DNA of 64,000 bases from Crotophaga sulcirostris (GCA_013397455.1 VYZB01000191.1:697853-761852); one strand, 5' to 3'; positions 50,213 through 63,200 are shown, counted from the stretch's first letter. Program-made: numbers and translations. The notes: a model not told the origin generated them from the letters alone.

Positions 50213-53200
50213 AAATTTCTACACCTGTACTTACTAGATCAGTCATGTCACTCCTGTCCTACCCTTTCTGTCCATATTAAATGCTTTTTAACAGTGCCTT
50301 AATTGTAGAGCTCTGAACTCTGTTGGCCCTATTCGCTCTGCTATAATATAGATAATTTCTAGGATCAAATCTCTTTTTCTGAATATATTTAACATCTTTC
50401 AGAAGAGTCTAAAATAGAAACTCTAAGAACATTAAGTTAGAACTCTTTTCAAGTTCATCTTACTTGCAGTCCATTAAAGTGAAGTGACAACTGAGGTGTG
50501 ACGTGAAGTAATTATACTGATTGTGTTGTATGTGCTCTGCAGGAGCTGAATGATTTGCTGAAGATATTAATTTCAAAAGTCAGTCAGCAAGCTATCAGCT
50601 GAGATGGAAGATCACTGCAAAGTGACCTCAGACCAGGAGAAAAGAAAAAGAGGAAAGGGAAATGTGTCTCAGAGTTTGGTGCTGTATAGTCTGACAGTGA
50701 ACTGAAGTAGATGTATTTTGACATCAAAGTTGGTCTCCATGTAACTGAATGTAGGTTTGAAAATCAAAACTCATCACTGTAGGTTCCCTTTACTTTCTAT
50801 GGAAGGAAGCGGAGCGTAATTCATAAGGCTTATTTTAAGTATCTATGTTAGGATGTAATAAATCATGCCCTTGTCTCTTTGGTTTATAAAGGGAGCGTAG
50901 AGAGGCTAGCTGGGCCAAGGGTCTGTAGCTTGATGCTCCACCCAAAGAGCCCAGGTGAAGTACAGGTACAGGTGCTGGTAAAATACAGGTACAAGCCCAG
51001 GCTGAGGTACTGTCTACTTTGCTTCTACAAAGTCATGGGCTTGTCTGTGGCCTGATCCTTACACCCATGGCATTAGGCTTCAATGACCAGGACCACAGCA
51101 GCTAAGTAACAGGCTGTGTGACATCGCTTAGAGGTAGCGTATAATGAGATCAGGTTGATAAGGGTTCTCTAAAAGAGGCTGTACCTTTATGAATAACAAA
51201 CATCTTGAACTTCATTTCTTTGATCTTTAAAACAATTTTCATGGTCACAAGAAACTAATCAGAATGAAAAAGCTCTTTTTCTCCATGAAATGTTCGCTGT
51301 CGAAATCAATACTGGATCTGTGAACTTGAACTGTTGTGCAGTTCTGAATAGATTCATTAAAGGGAGTTTAATCCTATTGTACTTTGGCTTTAGCTTAGCT
51401 CAGCAATCCAGTGGTGCAAGTAAAACTGCTTTCACTTAGGGATTGTCACTGCTTCACTTGGATAAATTCAACAGCAAGACATAAAGCACCTGTGAGTCTG
51501 AGAGGCTTTGGGAGCCGTAGGTTAGATCTTCCTGAGGGAATCCAAAAACTGGAGGTAAGTAATAGCCAGTTCTCAGTGAAATACAGCATCAATGAAGAGG
51601 ATATAATGAAATTTGACTGGGCAGCATATTCCTTGAACCTGGATATCCATGCTCAGAGAAAGAGGTAAGGAGCAGCAAAAGCATGATTCTGTGCTAACAA
51701 GGACCTCCATACTCAGTCTGTTCCACATGGTTTCACCTGTCATTTGATGGAAAGAAAAGTTACAAACTACTTTAGTTTCATTAAAGTGTTGGAAACAGTG
51801 TTTTGGCACATCCAGACCAAAGCAAAAGTCTGTAATTATCATAGTCATTGCTGCTACTGACTCGTAGACTTTGTGGACAAAACACAGACAGTCCCTGAGC
51901 TGAAGGACCTCATCTCAAGGGCTCTGAGCACATGCCCAAGGATCGCTGTTTTTGGCCACTAAGACTCAGCCTGTATGAAGGAGGGGACTGGCATATACAG
52001 CCTGCCCCAGGCTAACTGGACTATTGGAGACAGACCCTTTATCCCACCCACCACGGTAAAGTTACGACTCCACTGACAACAGAGAGCCGACCTGAGGTTC
52101 CGGCTTTTGACATCTAAAGTAAATGAAAGGATCACCTTGCTCACTGATTAAGGTTGTATCCTTGCATGTCACTGTTAACTTCAGTACTCCAGCCTTAGCA
52201 GCACAGGCACCTTCCAGGGGCTTTTTGTGCTAGTGAGAAGGGATGCTAAGCAATTTGTGGCCATTAGAAATCCTTTCTCTCTTTCCTTTCCACACGCCTG
52301 GAAATAAGGTAAGACTTTGCAGTTCAAAGGGAAGGATGCTTTGTAGGGATCTCTTCTTTTTAATTTCTGTGTAGCGAGAGTAGTTAGCAGTCCCTTGATT
52401 TCTCTATGGCCAAGCACTTGGTCCTCTATTACTCTGTCTTCAAAATGGGGACAGCAGTGCTTGGTCCTCTCCCAGCAGTGTTATGGGGATGAATCCACTA
52501 CGTCTTGAGACCCACTTGTGTTCTCTGTGATGGAGACCATGCATGAACTGCAGAGAAGCAGCTTTTTCTCTCTCCAAAAACTGCAATTTGTCTCTTATTG
52601 CTGTTTCACAGCTTGATCTATGCTTGGCTGGCCATGACATACAGCACAACCGAACAGTTTAGAGATAGAGTATCATTATTATGAAACTTAAATTACAAAG
52701 AGAGTTAACAAATCAAAAGAATAAGAATTTAACATTTTTGATCAACCTTTCTCCTGCACTTTCTTACTATTTAATTTAAACCAGAACTGTTTCTTTCTGT
52801 CTGTAGTGATTATCCATTTCCAAGAAGCGAAAATACACTTGCAAAACTAATAAATGAGAATCTATTTGCAAAGATATTTATTTATGCGCCTGGCACTTCG
52901 GGGTATTTAGAGGTTAATCTCAAACTGTGAGCTCTGCACTGTGTAAATTTAGAAGCGATTTTTCTAAATGTCAAGTATTTATTACATGAAAAAAACATTT
53001 GGAGTGTGGAGCAGGTCCCCAGTGATATACGGTGCATTTGGGGAAGGGCTTCTTGGATGAACAGAAATAATATTTGAGAGATGAAAAGCAAATCCTCTAT
53101 TTGAAATTGCTTTGTGTACGTGGAAAGGAGAGTGAAGAAAGGTAGAAGGCCAGCCCAATACTTTACTTTGTCTCACGCATAAAATAGTGTTTTTTCCAAA

Positions 53201-53814
53201 CCTTTTATAACCAAGCCTATACCAACTTGTCTTCTCTGAGTCCTGTGGCATTTCTACCACCTTGCTCAGATTGCTGCTGTCTCCTGCTCACCCCCTTAAC
53301 AGCTCCAGAAGGCTATGTTCAGACTGCAGGCAAATAAACCCTGCAGAATTTATTCCTGTAGGCTTTTACGCATGTAATACCCTATCTTAATGTCAATGTG
53401 TCTCTAAGTGTAAAGTAGTAAAGTGCAATTCTCCAAGTGGAGGCTGATGATATTGAATATAAGGGACTCTGGTCTATTGTAAGAAACCTGTGGTGTCTGT
53501 TGTTTTACTTGGAAACATCAGCCAGTTGGGAAGCTGCAGCAATGTAAGAGCCATCATGAGCAAGGGAAGGACACAAAGAAAATCTACTATGTTTTAAACC
53601 AGGAAGCTTTTATTTCAGACTGGTGGGTACACAGAAGCAGAAGGACTTCCCACATGCAGACCCTGCTGTTGGCTTTGGTTGTCCATAGCCCATGCAGCTA
53701 TACAAGATGGATCCCCAGCATTTGGTGGACCGTTTTCTCTGTTTTTGCAGACCTCCTCAGACTTGTCACAGTATCACAATCGTGTATTTCCTTGATCACT
53801 TTTCCTACCATGAT
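50213..53814. other. Intergenic DNA without recognised features
   Basis: AT-rich to average composition. A few GTACAGGT-type short repeats occur near 50960-50998. Open frames on the - strand around 51.6-53.2 kb have no family features I recognise. Confidence 0.6.
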
Positions 53815-53998
53815 GTCATGCTGTGTCCTCCCTCCAGCAGATATGGCTGTAGTTAAAGTCTGCTGTGAAAACAAGGGCCAGGGAACATAAGGCTACTTCT
53901 AGCTGCCTGTAGAAGGCCTCATCTACTTGTTCTTCCTAATCAGTCAGGTAAGAGCAGACACCCTCCACAATTAGGCACCTCCTTCTCTATGGAGATGC
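53815..53998 (-). repeat. CR1 LINE fragment, ORF2 endonuclease region, antisense
   Basis: Blocks TTAAAGTCTGCTGTGAAAAC, AAGGGCCAGGGAACATAAGG, CTGCCTGTAGAAGGCCTCAT and ATCAGTCAGGTAAGAGCAGA follow the reverse complement of the CR1 ORF2 endonuclease part. It is diverged and non-coding. Confidence 0.65.
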
Positions 53999-54120
53999 CT
54001 GATGCCCTGGGCTGGGGCTGCCCAGCCATCCTCCCACACCAGCCTGCCCTGCTCCCTGTCTGGGGGAGCTGGGAGGGGTGCCAGGTGGTGAGGCCCTGCC
54101 CTGCCAGTAGCTTTGGGGAG
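53999..54120. other. GC-rich stretch of unknown origin
   Basis: CTGGGCTGGGGCTGCCCAGC-type sequence, G/C-rich against AT-rich surroundings, abutting the CR1 fragment. It could be a further part of the same repeat insertion, but I cannot match it. Confidence 0.3.
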
Positions 54121-54479
54121 CACTGAAGAGCCTGTTCATTTGATGACAGCGTAAGTCAAGGTTTATTGATAGAGGCTTTGTGCTTTCTTAGTCTAAGTTA
54201 GGACAAAAAAATGGACAGTCTTTCACGTGAAAACTCTTTTTCACATCTGAAATAGATGCCATGAAGTTCAAAGCAATTGCTCCAGGTTCAATTAGGTACA
54301 TAGGAGCTGCACTAGCTAGAGGTGGCTACTTATGGGTTAAAAGAGAGAAATGCTAAGAACGTGTCTTGCAAAGGGCAGAGACAGAGAGAAGTAATTTACA
54401 GCCTGTGTGGAAAGTTGAGAGGTTAGTGGTGAAAAGGATGTAGCAGTTGCTTGTACTGAAATTCAAAATTGAGCCAGGA

Positions 54480-56525
54480 AGGAAAAATTACCTAGAAGCC
54501 CATTTCAATCAAGCTGAACTTCAAAAGGGAGTGTTCTTCAAATGTGGGCTCCTTATTTTTTTAAAAAAAGTAGAAGCTAAAAGATTGAAAATGTTCAAAA
54601 GTCACAAAGAATCTTTTTGAGATACCATATTAAACTGAAAAGTGCCTGCTATCTTGCTGAAAAGCCTCTTAGAAAGAAAAAAGAAAAGAAAAAACACGCA
54701 AAACCCCAACCCAGTTAAAAAGGACAGTGAAGAGAAGCACTAGAATTTGACAGAAACTATGTGTAAATGATGAAACCAGGAAATTCTGGCAAATGAAGAG
54801 TAGATCTCCAGTGAGATATATCAAATACCACTTTGAGAGGCAAGTTGCTAATAAAAACCACTTCAAACTCATCCAAACCATGATATCTGCCAAAAATTCA
54901 GTGCAGATTCAAGTGAGACAGTCAAGAGGTAGAAGTATTACTAGGCAAAGATAAGGTACTAGGAAAAATCTTGCGTGAATACAGCTCATTAAGAGCAAGG
55001 TGAAGGAGCCCCCTGTGACAGATGAAGAACAATCTCAAGCTGAAGAGGATTTGAAACAAATCAATACATTGGCAGGTAAGAAAGAGGCAGGATGGCAACT
55101 ATCAAATGTGTCTGGGGTAACTCAGCATGAAATTGCTAATTTGCTGGTTGCAATGTGTCTGCTGTAAGAGGAACAGTCCATGGCCAGTGTAACTCTGGAC
55201 TTCGAAAAAGGCTCCAGGGTGATGCGGAAATCTATAGAGCAATAAATCTAACATTTTCACCTGGTAAAATCAGGTGAAACTGTAAAAGCAGCTGTGTTGG
55301 GGAGGATTCCGCATGCATTTTTTTTTCCCTGAGGAAGTCAGGCCTCATGAATCTGGTGGAAATGTCTGTAGGATTTTACAAGCTTTGTGGCTAAGGGTGG
55401 TGCAGGTGGAAGATTTTGTCAGAAGCTTTTGCAAAACCATCACTACAGATTCCTTAAAAATATAAAGTGAAAGTTCTCCATGTTTTAAGCTAGAAAGAAA
55501 GAAATTACAGATGTAATGGGGAGCCTTCACTGTGGAAAGAAGCTGTTGCTGGGCTCCCACAAGCATTTGCACACCAGACTCTACCATTCAATATTCCTCT
55601 GTGAGCTAGCACAGAATGACTAGTAGATTGATGAAAGTTCTCTGTTGGTAAAATATAATTAAGGGCAGTCAGTGTTAATGCCGAGATCAAAGTTGTAGAA
55701 GTATATCACAGTCCTGGATGACAGGGCGATCAAACCATGGATGAAAATTTAATGTCAATAATGGTAAAGTAGGGGAAAAATAACTCATAGCTATTATTCC
55801 TTAGGAAATAGATCTTTGAGTCACTGTGGATGACTTTCTGAAAATGTCAGCCCAGTACTGAGCAGTGATCAAAAAAGTAGACGAGATATTTTTACTTACT
55901 TTGAAGGTAACTGAGCACAAAACAGGAGTTCTCGTTCTGTCACTCTGTTTGGCTCCAATCCACAGATCTTGAAGATAGTTTGTTGTCTTAGTCAACTTGT
56001 TCTATTTAGATTATAGCACAACTAAAATGAGGAGAAGAGTGGTGAGGATTATTAGGGTTACAGGATGGGTCCTACATTAGAAGATGCTATAAATGTCAGA
56101 AACATGCAGAGGTGCCGGGGGGGTACTGCTAGAGAAGTCTGTCAAATGAGGAGTGGCATGGAGGGGCTGAATGCAGAATGGTTATTTACTGTGTTTCATA
56201 GCACAAGAACTGCTGGAAAGCCAACGCAATGATCAGACAGTGAGTATGAAATAATCAAAAGAAAATGCTTTTCCCTGGTACAGTGTCATAGGATGAAATA
56301 GAGGCTAATAGAAGCCAAAAATATCTAAGGATTCAAACCAGATCAGACAAGTTCACCAGTATAGATAAAGCCACTGGCTAAAAAAAATCCTGAATTTCTG
56401 TTTGCAGGAAAATGAAGGATATTCCAGAGGCTGAGGTCCTGTTTCTCATGCTCTTCTCCTCAGCAAACACTGCAGGAAACCAAGTGGGTCCCTGTTCTGA
56501 CCCAGTATGACTGCTCATATGTTGT
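54480..56525 (+). repeat. Ancient L3/CR1-like LINE, RT region to 3' end
   Basis: A long, decayed LINE in sense orientation. In order it shows ATGAAATTGCTAATTTGCTG, AATCTATAGAGCAATAAATC plus ACCTGGTAAAATC (the RT YRPISL..PGK region), TCATGAATCTGGTGG with TTGTGGCTAAGGGTGGTGCA, AGGGCGATCAAACCATGGAT, GATCTTTGAGTCACTGTGGA, CATAGCACAAGAACTGCTGG and finally TCTGACCCAGTATGACTGCT. These correspond in order to the old amniote CR1/L3 consensus rather than to the young avian CR1 subfamilies. All frames are broken. The 5' limit is uncertain. Confidence 0.7.
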
Positions 56526-56621
56526 TGTAGAGCTCTGGCCTTTACTTACTCCCTTGTCCACTAGATCCACACTTTTCAAGACCAGTCAGTATAATCCAAT
56601 ATAATGAAGGTAAGTTTTCTG

Positions 56622-57003
56622 GGGGAGGTGAACCTTCCCCTCTGCTCAGCCGTGGTGAGATCCCTCTACAGGGATCCCTCTATGCCCAATTCTGAGTTCC
56701 TCAGTACAAGAGAGAGATGGGCACACTGGAGCAAATGCTGCCAAGGGCCACAAAGACAATGAAGGGCTTGGAGCATCTGACATACAAGCAGAGGCTGAGA
56801 GAGCACGATAAAGTTGTAATTAGCCATTGGAATGCGCTGCCCAGGGAGGTGGTGGAGTTGCCAACTCTGGAGGTGTTTAAGAGGGAATTGGATGAGGCAC
56901 TCAGTGCCATGGTTTAGGTGATGGGTTGGTGTCGGTGTTGGGTTATAGGTTGGACTCGATGATCTCAGAGGTCCTTTCCAACCTTGTGATACTGTGTGAT
57001 ATA
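56622..57003 (+). repeat. CR1 LINE 3' end, internally deleted
   Basis: Starts with CCCCTCTGCTCAGCCGTGGT, continues through GAGTTCCTCAGTACAAGAGA, GGGCCACAAAGACAATGAAG and CAGAGGCTGAGAGAG, then jumps to ATTGGAATGCGCTGCCCAGG. It ends GGTTGGACTCGATGATCTCA, GAGGTCCTTTCCAACCTTGT and GATACTGTGTGATAT. The jump removes the usual stretch between the two blocks. The terminus resembles the CR1-F/J type with a GGTTTAGGTGATGGGTTGG block. Confidence 0.88.
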
Positions 57004-57149
57004 TAAAAGGGCAGAGGTTTTCTAGCATGTGCATTTCTTGGACACCCATGAAGTCTACGGAGTGTCTTATGATGGGAGATCTGAGCTTAAAACCCTGCTC
57101 CAAATTTGATAGAGGGTGGACTCTGAATCTGGATCCTTCTCAGTTCTCA

Positions 57150-57745
57150 TAAATAGCCTCCAACCGGCTGCCAGGTACTGGGTCTGGCTGGGATGGGGTT
57201 AGCTGTCTTCATAACAGCCCTTGTGGTGCTCTGTTCTGGATTTGTGGCTAAAACAGTATGGGTGACACACCAGTGTTTTGGCTGTTGCTGAACCCTGCTT
57301 GCACAGCATCGAGGTGTTCTCTTTGTTTCCCACTCCACCCCTTAGTAAGGAGGCCAGAGGTGGGAGAGACACTGGGAGGGGACACAGCTGTGACAGCTGA
57401 CCTGAACTGGCCGAAGGGATATTTTATACCATACATCATCATGTTCAATCACCTCAATCACCAGCAATAAAGTAAAGGAACAAGAAGGGGTTTGGCTTCC
57501 AAGATGGCCATTGTCAGCAGACCAGCTGGGCATCCGTCTGCCTGTGGGGGTGGTATGTGTTTGCCTTTGTTTTTCTTGGGGTTTTCTGCCCCCTCCTACT
57601 TTTCTTCACCTATGAAACTGTCTTCATCTCCACCCACAGATTTTCTCTGTTTTGTTTTTCCTGTTTGTACCCCCATCCCACTGCGGGTGACAGGGGTGAG
57701 AAGAGGCTGTGTGGGTGCTTGGCTGCTGGCCGGGTTCAACTCACC
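57150..57745 (+). mobile_element. ERVL-type avian LTR
   Basis: Matches the common avian ERVL LTR in order: TACTGGGTCTGGCTGGGATG, GTTCTGGATTTGTGGCTAAA, GGAGGGGACACAGCTGTGAC, CCGAAGGGATATTTTATACC, CTATGAAACTGTCTTCATCT, CCACAGATTTTCTCTGTTTT and CCCATCCCACTGCGGGTGAC, ending near GCTGCTGGCCGGGTTCAACT. The usual AATAAA/ATTAAA-type signal appears as ATGAAA. No retroviral genes are attached. Boundaries are approximate; I could not find a target duplication. Confidence 0.8.
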
Positions 57746-59950
57746 ATCATTCTCCATCCTGAACATGTTTTTACTTGGTGTCCACCAAGACTGAGACGTG
57801 TTCCTGGGCTTCAGCATCAAAAGCAGTAGCAGAGAGGGCAATTCTTGGAGAAAGCTGCATCTCTTCCCTCTGTGGCCATACCTTCCTGCAGGGTACACCA
57901 CCCAGCGAGCAGGAAATGCTGTGTGCAGGCTGCCTTCACCTTGCAGTTCATGTAACCCACCACAGGGAGACAGCTGAAATACATCTCTGAGAAAGAAACC
58001 AACAGAAAATGTCAGGCTGAGGAGTTTGCGTGGGGACTACTACACACCACTGTGCAGAGATTTGGTCGCTGCGAGTTTGCCCTTTTCCGAAGCAATGAGC
58101 TTGGTTGCTGCAGACTGAAGCTCATAAGCAGCTTACACCTCATGGACCTGGGGGAGTGACCTTGTGCTGAGTTGTGAGGGGCCTGTTAGCAAGAGCATTG
58201 CTGCCCTTATTGCAGAGGAAGGGAACTGTGCAATGAAGGATGCAATATGTTGTAGAGAGAGAAGGGTCCTACACTTAAGGCAGCTCTAGACCATGTTGGA
58301 GAACTGGATTTTTTTCTTCCTGCTTGTGCTAGAGCTTTCCTTGCTGTGGCTGGGAATTTCACTTGAACTGTGCTTGGTGTTGATACCTCTGAATGTCTGA
58401 GCTTCATTTTGTGAGAACTTGATCTGAGATCCAGATTGGGAAAGAAGTACACAGTCCTAGCTCACCTCACACCAAAGCTCTGCCCTTAGTTTCTGCTTCT
58501 GAGTTTCACTGCTGTGCTCCGTGGGCCCATGCATGAAGCAGGGCAGATACCCCACCTCTCACAGGGGTGTTACAAAGAACCATGAAGAACAGCAAAGGGT
58601 ACCCTAGAGGAAATTAAAAATTCAGACTCTTTAAAACATATAAATAAACTGAGGGAACACACACGCAGGAGATCTGAGAATGCTCCAGCAGTAAGTGGTG
58701 GTTCCTGGAGCGCGGTCGCGTACGTGCACTGAATGAGACGAGGTCCATGAACCTGCAGCTGAAATCCACAGCATTATGTATGAGCACAGGGGGACTAAAT
58801 GAAGATTGAAGATGTAATTTTATTTTTGGCACTTCCTAATTTTGCATGCACGACTGCACTCAAGCAAATGTCTGTTAAAGCAGCTTATTGTATGCAAATG
58901 AGTTTTATATTTTCAGTAATATCCAGGCTTCCCTTCTCCTGTGGAAGAACTTGCAACTAAAATTGCTGATATTTACCTGTCATTAGGGTATTGGTGATAT
59001 TCTCTATCCAGCCACTCAGCTGCTCAGCCTCTCCAAATGCAGGAATGCATATCCTCCAGGCACTTCACCTTCTACCAGTTGGCATAAGCAAGCCCTGACC
59101 AGGAGCAGGAGCCTCCCAATATCAGATGTGCCCCAGCAGGACATGATCTCCACAGAGCTCAGGCCTTTGGTGACTGCCAAATAGCCCTGTGACAGAGATG
59201 TCACCCACACATTTCTCCTAAGGGTGATGGAGACTCTATGGGATATGTTTTAAGTGACTACTGGGAGAACATACCAGTGCCAAAGTGCCCAGTAACCCAC
59301 ACTGGGTGACTCCTCTCACTTGTGGGATTTTTGCACCTGCAAAAAGGACTTTGAGTGTGAGCCCCATAAGTGCTCTAATTACAGGCAGCACTGGGCACCC
59401 TGCCTGGCATGGTGAGATTTGGCCCAAGACTCCATTTTTGAGGTTTTACACCAGGCTAGGATGAGCAGTTTTCTAAAGGTCTCGGTTCCTTGGGTACTTT
59501 TGTGGCTTTGCATGAGATGCCCAGATGCCTGGCAGTCTGTGGAGCAGTTTGGTGCACTGGGGTACCACATCGCAGCCTGGGGCACAGTGATGACCCCATC
59601 TACCACCCCCACAGCTGGACAGCTTCTCTGCTGCCCTCAGGCCTCATCCAAAGTGTCCGAGTTCTGAGTTCTTTAAACCTCACATGTAAACCAAGCTTTC
59701 AGGACCTCAGGGCAATCTTGCAGCTCTTTCCCTTGGCTTTTTCTTCTGTGTATTTAAAAAGCACAGATGTTCCCACTGAGCACAGTACGCCAGCAGTGAA
59801 AACACCAGGGTGGTTTGCGGATGTAACAGCTGAAGAGAACTGGAGGAGATAAGAGAAACAGGAGCCTTTGTTTGGGCCAGGGCTGTAAGCCCTCTGTGGG
59901 GTAAAAAGTATGCTCCATATTGAAATAATAGAGAGAAAAAAGGCAGGGGG
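57746..59950. other. Intergenic DNA between LTR and microsatellite
   Basis: Mixed composition without a recognised gene. The segment 58840-58990 is AT-rich and contains an octamer ATGCAAAT (about 58913). Confidence 0.55.
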
Positions 59951-59953
59951 GGT

Positions 59954-60192
59954 GAAAAGAAAAGAAAAGAAAAGAAAAGAAAAGAAAAGAAAAGAAAAGA
60001 AAAGAAAAGAAANNNNNNNNNNNNNNNNNNNNNNNNNNNNNNNNNNNNNNNNNNNNNNNNNNNNNNNNNNNNNNNNNNNNNNNNNNNNNNNNNNNNNNNN
60101 NNNNNNNNNNNNNNNNNNNNNNNNNNNNNGAAAAAAGAAAAGAAAAGAAAAGAAAAGAAAAGAAAAGAAAAGAAAAGAAAAGAAAAGAAAAG

Positions 60193-60223
<31 letters not shown>
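59954..60223. repeat. (GAAAA)n microsatellite interrupted by an assembly gap
   Basis: GAAAA pentamers fill 59954-60012 and resume at 60130-60223 after 117 N. The same motif on both sides means the missing sequence is most likely more of the array. The true length is unknown. Reading frames across it are meaningless. Confidence 0.97.
60013..60129. other. Assembly gap, 117 N
   Basis: Unresolved bases inside the GAAAA array. Confidence 1.
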
Positions 60224-63200
60224 CATCCCAGGGGCTTGGAATATGGAGTCTCTGACAAGAGTATCCATATTTTTCAGGATTATTAAAAAAAAAAAGAAAT
60301 TTCTGGCTAAGTGAAGCAAAATAAAATAAAAATGAGGACTCAACTATCTGGAGGATTAATGTTTACTGTTAGTACGGCTTACACGTTTGGAGATAGTGAC
60401 CATGTAAGAGATTGCACTGTGTGACAGAAGCGCCTTAAGCAAAATCAGTCCCCCCGGCTTACCTGGAACAGTGTCAGAAGGTCTTGCTGGAAGGCCTGTA
60501 GCAGTTACCACTGTTACCCAGCACACAAGGACCTGGTGACTCTCATGGGCACCAGGCACTTAGCATGTGAGGAAATTCAGCCTTGGAATGGTGCCGCTGA
60601 GCTCAGGGGAGCCACTTTGGGGTGCTTGCTGGAGGGTAGGACGAGGGCCCAGCGTGGGGGCTGCCTGCAGTTATCAGGATGTGAAATACAGTTCTGAGCT
60701 CAGCTGCTGGCTCAGCAGCTTTTGGCAATTATGTACAAGCATAAGCCTGGTGTACCTAGAGCAAACATTGAGAAGTTTAAACAGCCACCATCCACTTGTC
60801 TGTGCACCATGAGGGTGCTCTCACATTCACAGAGTGCAGGCTCTGAGTGATTGCAGGTTTCCTGCAATCTCCCTGTCCCCTTGGCAACTGGGTTTTATTT
60901 TTATCTGTTTTTATTTATTTTTCTAGTTATTTCCAGGGTTGAAAGCTCTGCCACATAATTCTTTCTGCTTTGAGTAACCCTAAACACAAAAGAGCCAGGA
61001 ATAACTCCTTTGCTGCACTGTCAGTGCTGGGTACAGTCACTTCTTTCATCTACTGGGGGAGCAACCAAAGGCAACAGAAAGCAGCAAGTGGGGTAGCTGG
61101 CAGCAGAGAGAGAAGCAACATCTGAAAGACAATCACAGTTCAGGTAAGTTGGAGCAATAAGCATACATTTCAGACCCTCTGTGCCACAAGCCTCTGCCCA
61201 GAGCCGTAGATGATCCCTGCTGTCCCTGGTGGAGTGGCTCTCCCTGCCCATACAGTACCAGAGGGCACTGTCCAGAGCTCCCACCCTGCTTCAGCTACCA
61301 GAAATCACACTACACCTTGCCCCAACACTTTCATGCCTTGATCCAGAAAAAGACTTAAGTACTCTGCAACAGGCAGGACACCAGCACGTTATCCCACTCT
61401 TGTCCTGAAAGGTTGCAGACACTTGTGTCTATTAGCTGTTCAGAATTAGCTGTGGCATGTGCCCAGAGCTGTCACTATCACATAAAGCATCTCCCATGCA
61501 AACCCATCTGTGCTTTTTTTTACCATTCTGGATGTTGATAGCTAATAGCAAACCTGGTGTCTCTAACTTCCACAGCACGAAAGATGCTGGGATCACTCTT
61601 TCACTTCTTAATGAAACCGTCCTACTCACAGCACTATAAACTAGGTAGAATCTGTTCTGCTTTGCAGCAAGCAGGGGCTGAATCTTGGGTCCAGGCACTG
61701 TCCTCTGAGTCATTTTGCAGGCAAGAGTCATCAGACCAAACATAGCACCACCTGCAGGACTTTTCTCTCAGGTGAGCCCCTAAAGCATCAAACTGGACAG
61801 CCACATATCCCAGCCTAATGGATTTGTATGCTTTGCTGGATATCAGCTCAAGTGCAGTATACTGGGGAAGAGAAAACTCCCCTCTGGCCTGCCAGGAGGC
61901 GGAAGTGAGAGGCTGAAGTCCTTTGTGAACGCTTACAAGAGAAAAGCAGGATAGGAAGAGTATCAGCATGCCTTGTTTGAAAAACTATGTGTTTTTCTGC
62001 TGTGAAGAACAACTTCAGCACTTCTTCCTGGGATGTTCAAAGATGTAAACTGCAATCATGCCTTGTCTCCCACCTCCAGGTTGCGGGATACTTGTCTGTC
62101 TGAGCTATAGAGAGTCTCAGCACACCCCAAGGCCACCTCCCTCTTTAGCTTCCTGGCTGCAGATCTAACCTGGTGCTGCAGACAATGGGATGAAAAAATG
62201 GACTCCTACTGCCCCCTCCCCCCAGTGCCTGCACTGCATCTGGTTAGCCAGGCACTACAGCAGAGAGAACTCATTTGGGTCAAAAAAAGTAGTTTTTTTT
62301 CAGCCCTATCAGATGGGGATAACAATAAATTACCTCTAAGAAAAGCAGGAAGTTTTTCTTACAGATCAGTTCCCAAGACTTGTGAGAGTGCCTGTACAAC
62401 ATGAACCTACTACCATTACCTTGAACAAGCACTGAATTCAATTTGTACCTACTGAGCAACACCAGTTCCCATTTACTCCTTCCACAAAAGTAGTATCTGG
62501 GTGAAAGTTTACAGGGGGCAGGCTTTACAGGAGGAGTGATGTAGAACAGGGTAGCTACGTTAATGGGGAAAGAAACTTGCTGAGGTTTTGTCTGGGTTTT
62601 AATTTCTGGAATTTTAATTTCACCTTACTTGGCAGAAGAAATTTTCTTTATCACGTGTACACAGAGGACCTCAGCCTCTTACTTCTGCCTCCAAGGTGGC
62701 TATGGCATTCCAGACAGGAGTTTTCTCTACCCACTCTGTTGCATTCAGGCTGACGTTCAACAGACAACACAGAGCAGGATTCAGATCACCACTATGGCAA
62801 GTTATTTTTCCTCTGCTTTCCCTTTAAATACTTCTCCTAGCCACCACTCCATCTGAAGCCCTCATTTTACTTTCTGTAACTTAGGCAAGTCTTTGGGAAC
62901 TACTCTTTCCTGGAAAATGAAGTCAATGCCTCAAGTCAGCTGTTAACTTTGCAAAGGTGCTGTCTCAGATAAGGGCTTGTATAAACTATTTCATAGCTAC
63001 TTAACTACCATGTTACACAGAGCCAAGTTTTAGACTATTTGGGGTATTCTTAACTCTTAGTAACTAGGTTAACTAGGATACAGAAGCAAGATTAATTTTT
63101 ATTAGCTTGAAGTATCATATTTTATTCAAGTGATAAGAAATATCATAATACATTATGCATCTGCCAGTTTAGTCCATTTTAGTTGGTTCCAAAACCTAAG

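Noticed and set aside
56666..57103. 145-codon antisense open frame
   Set aside because: It is the reverse of a CR1 3' end, which accounts for its length.
59699..60343. Long open frames across the GAAAA array
   Set aside because: They consist of low-complexity repeat and N bases and carry no protein signal.
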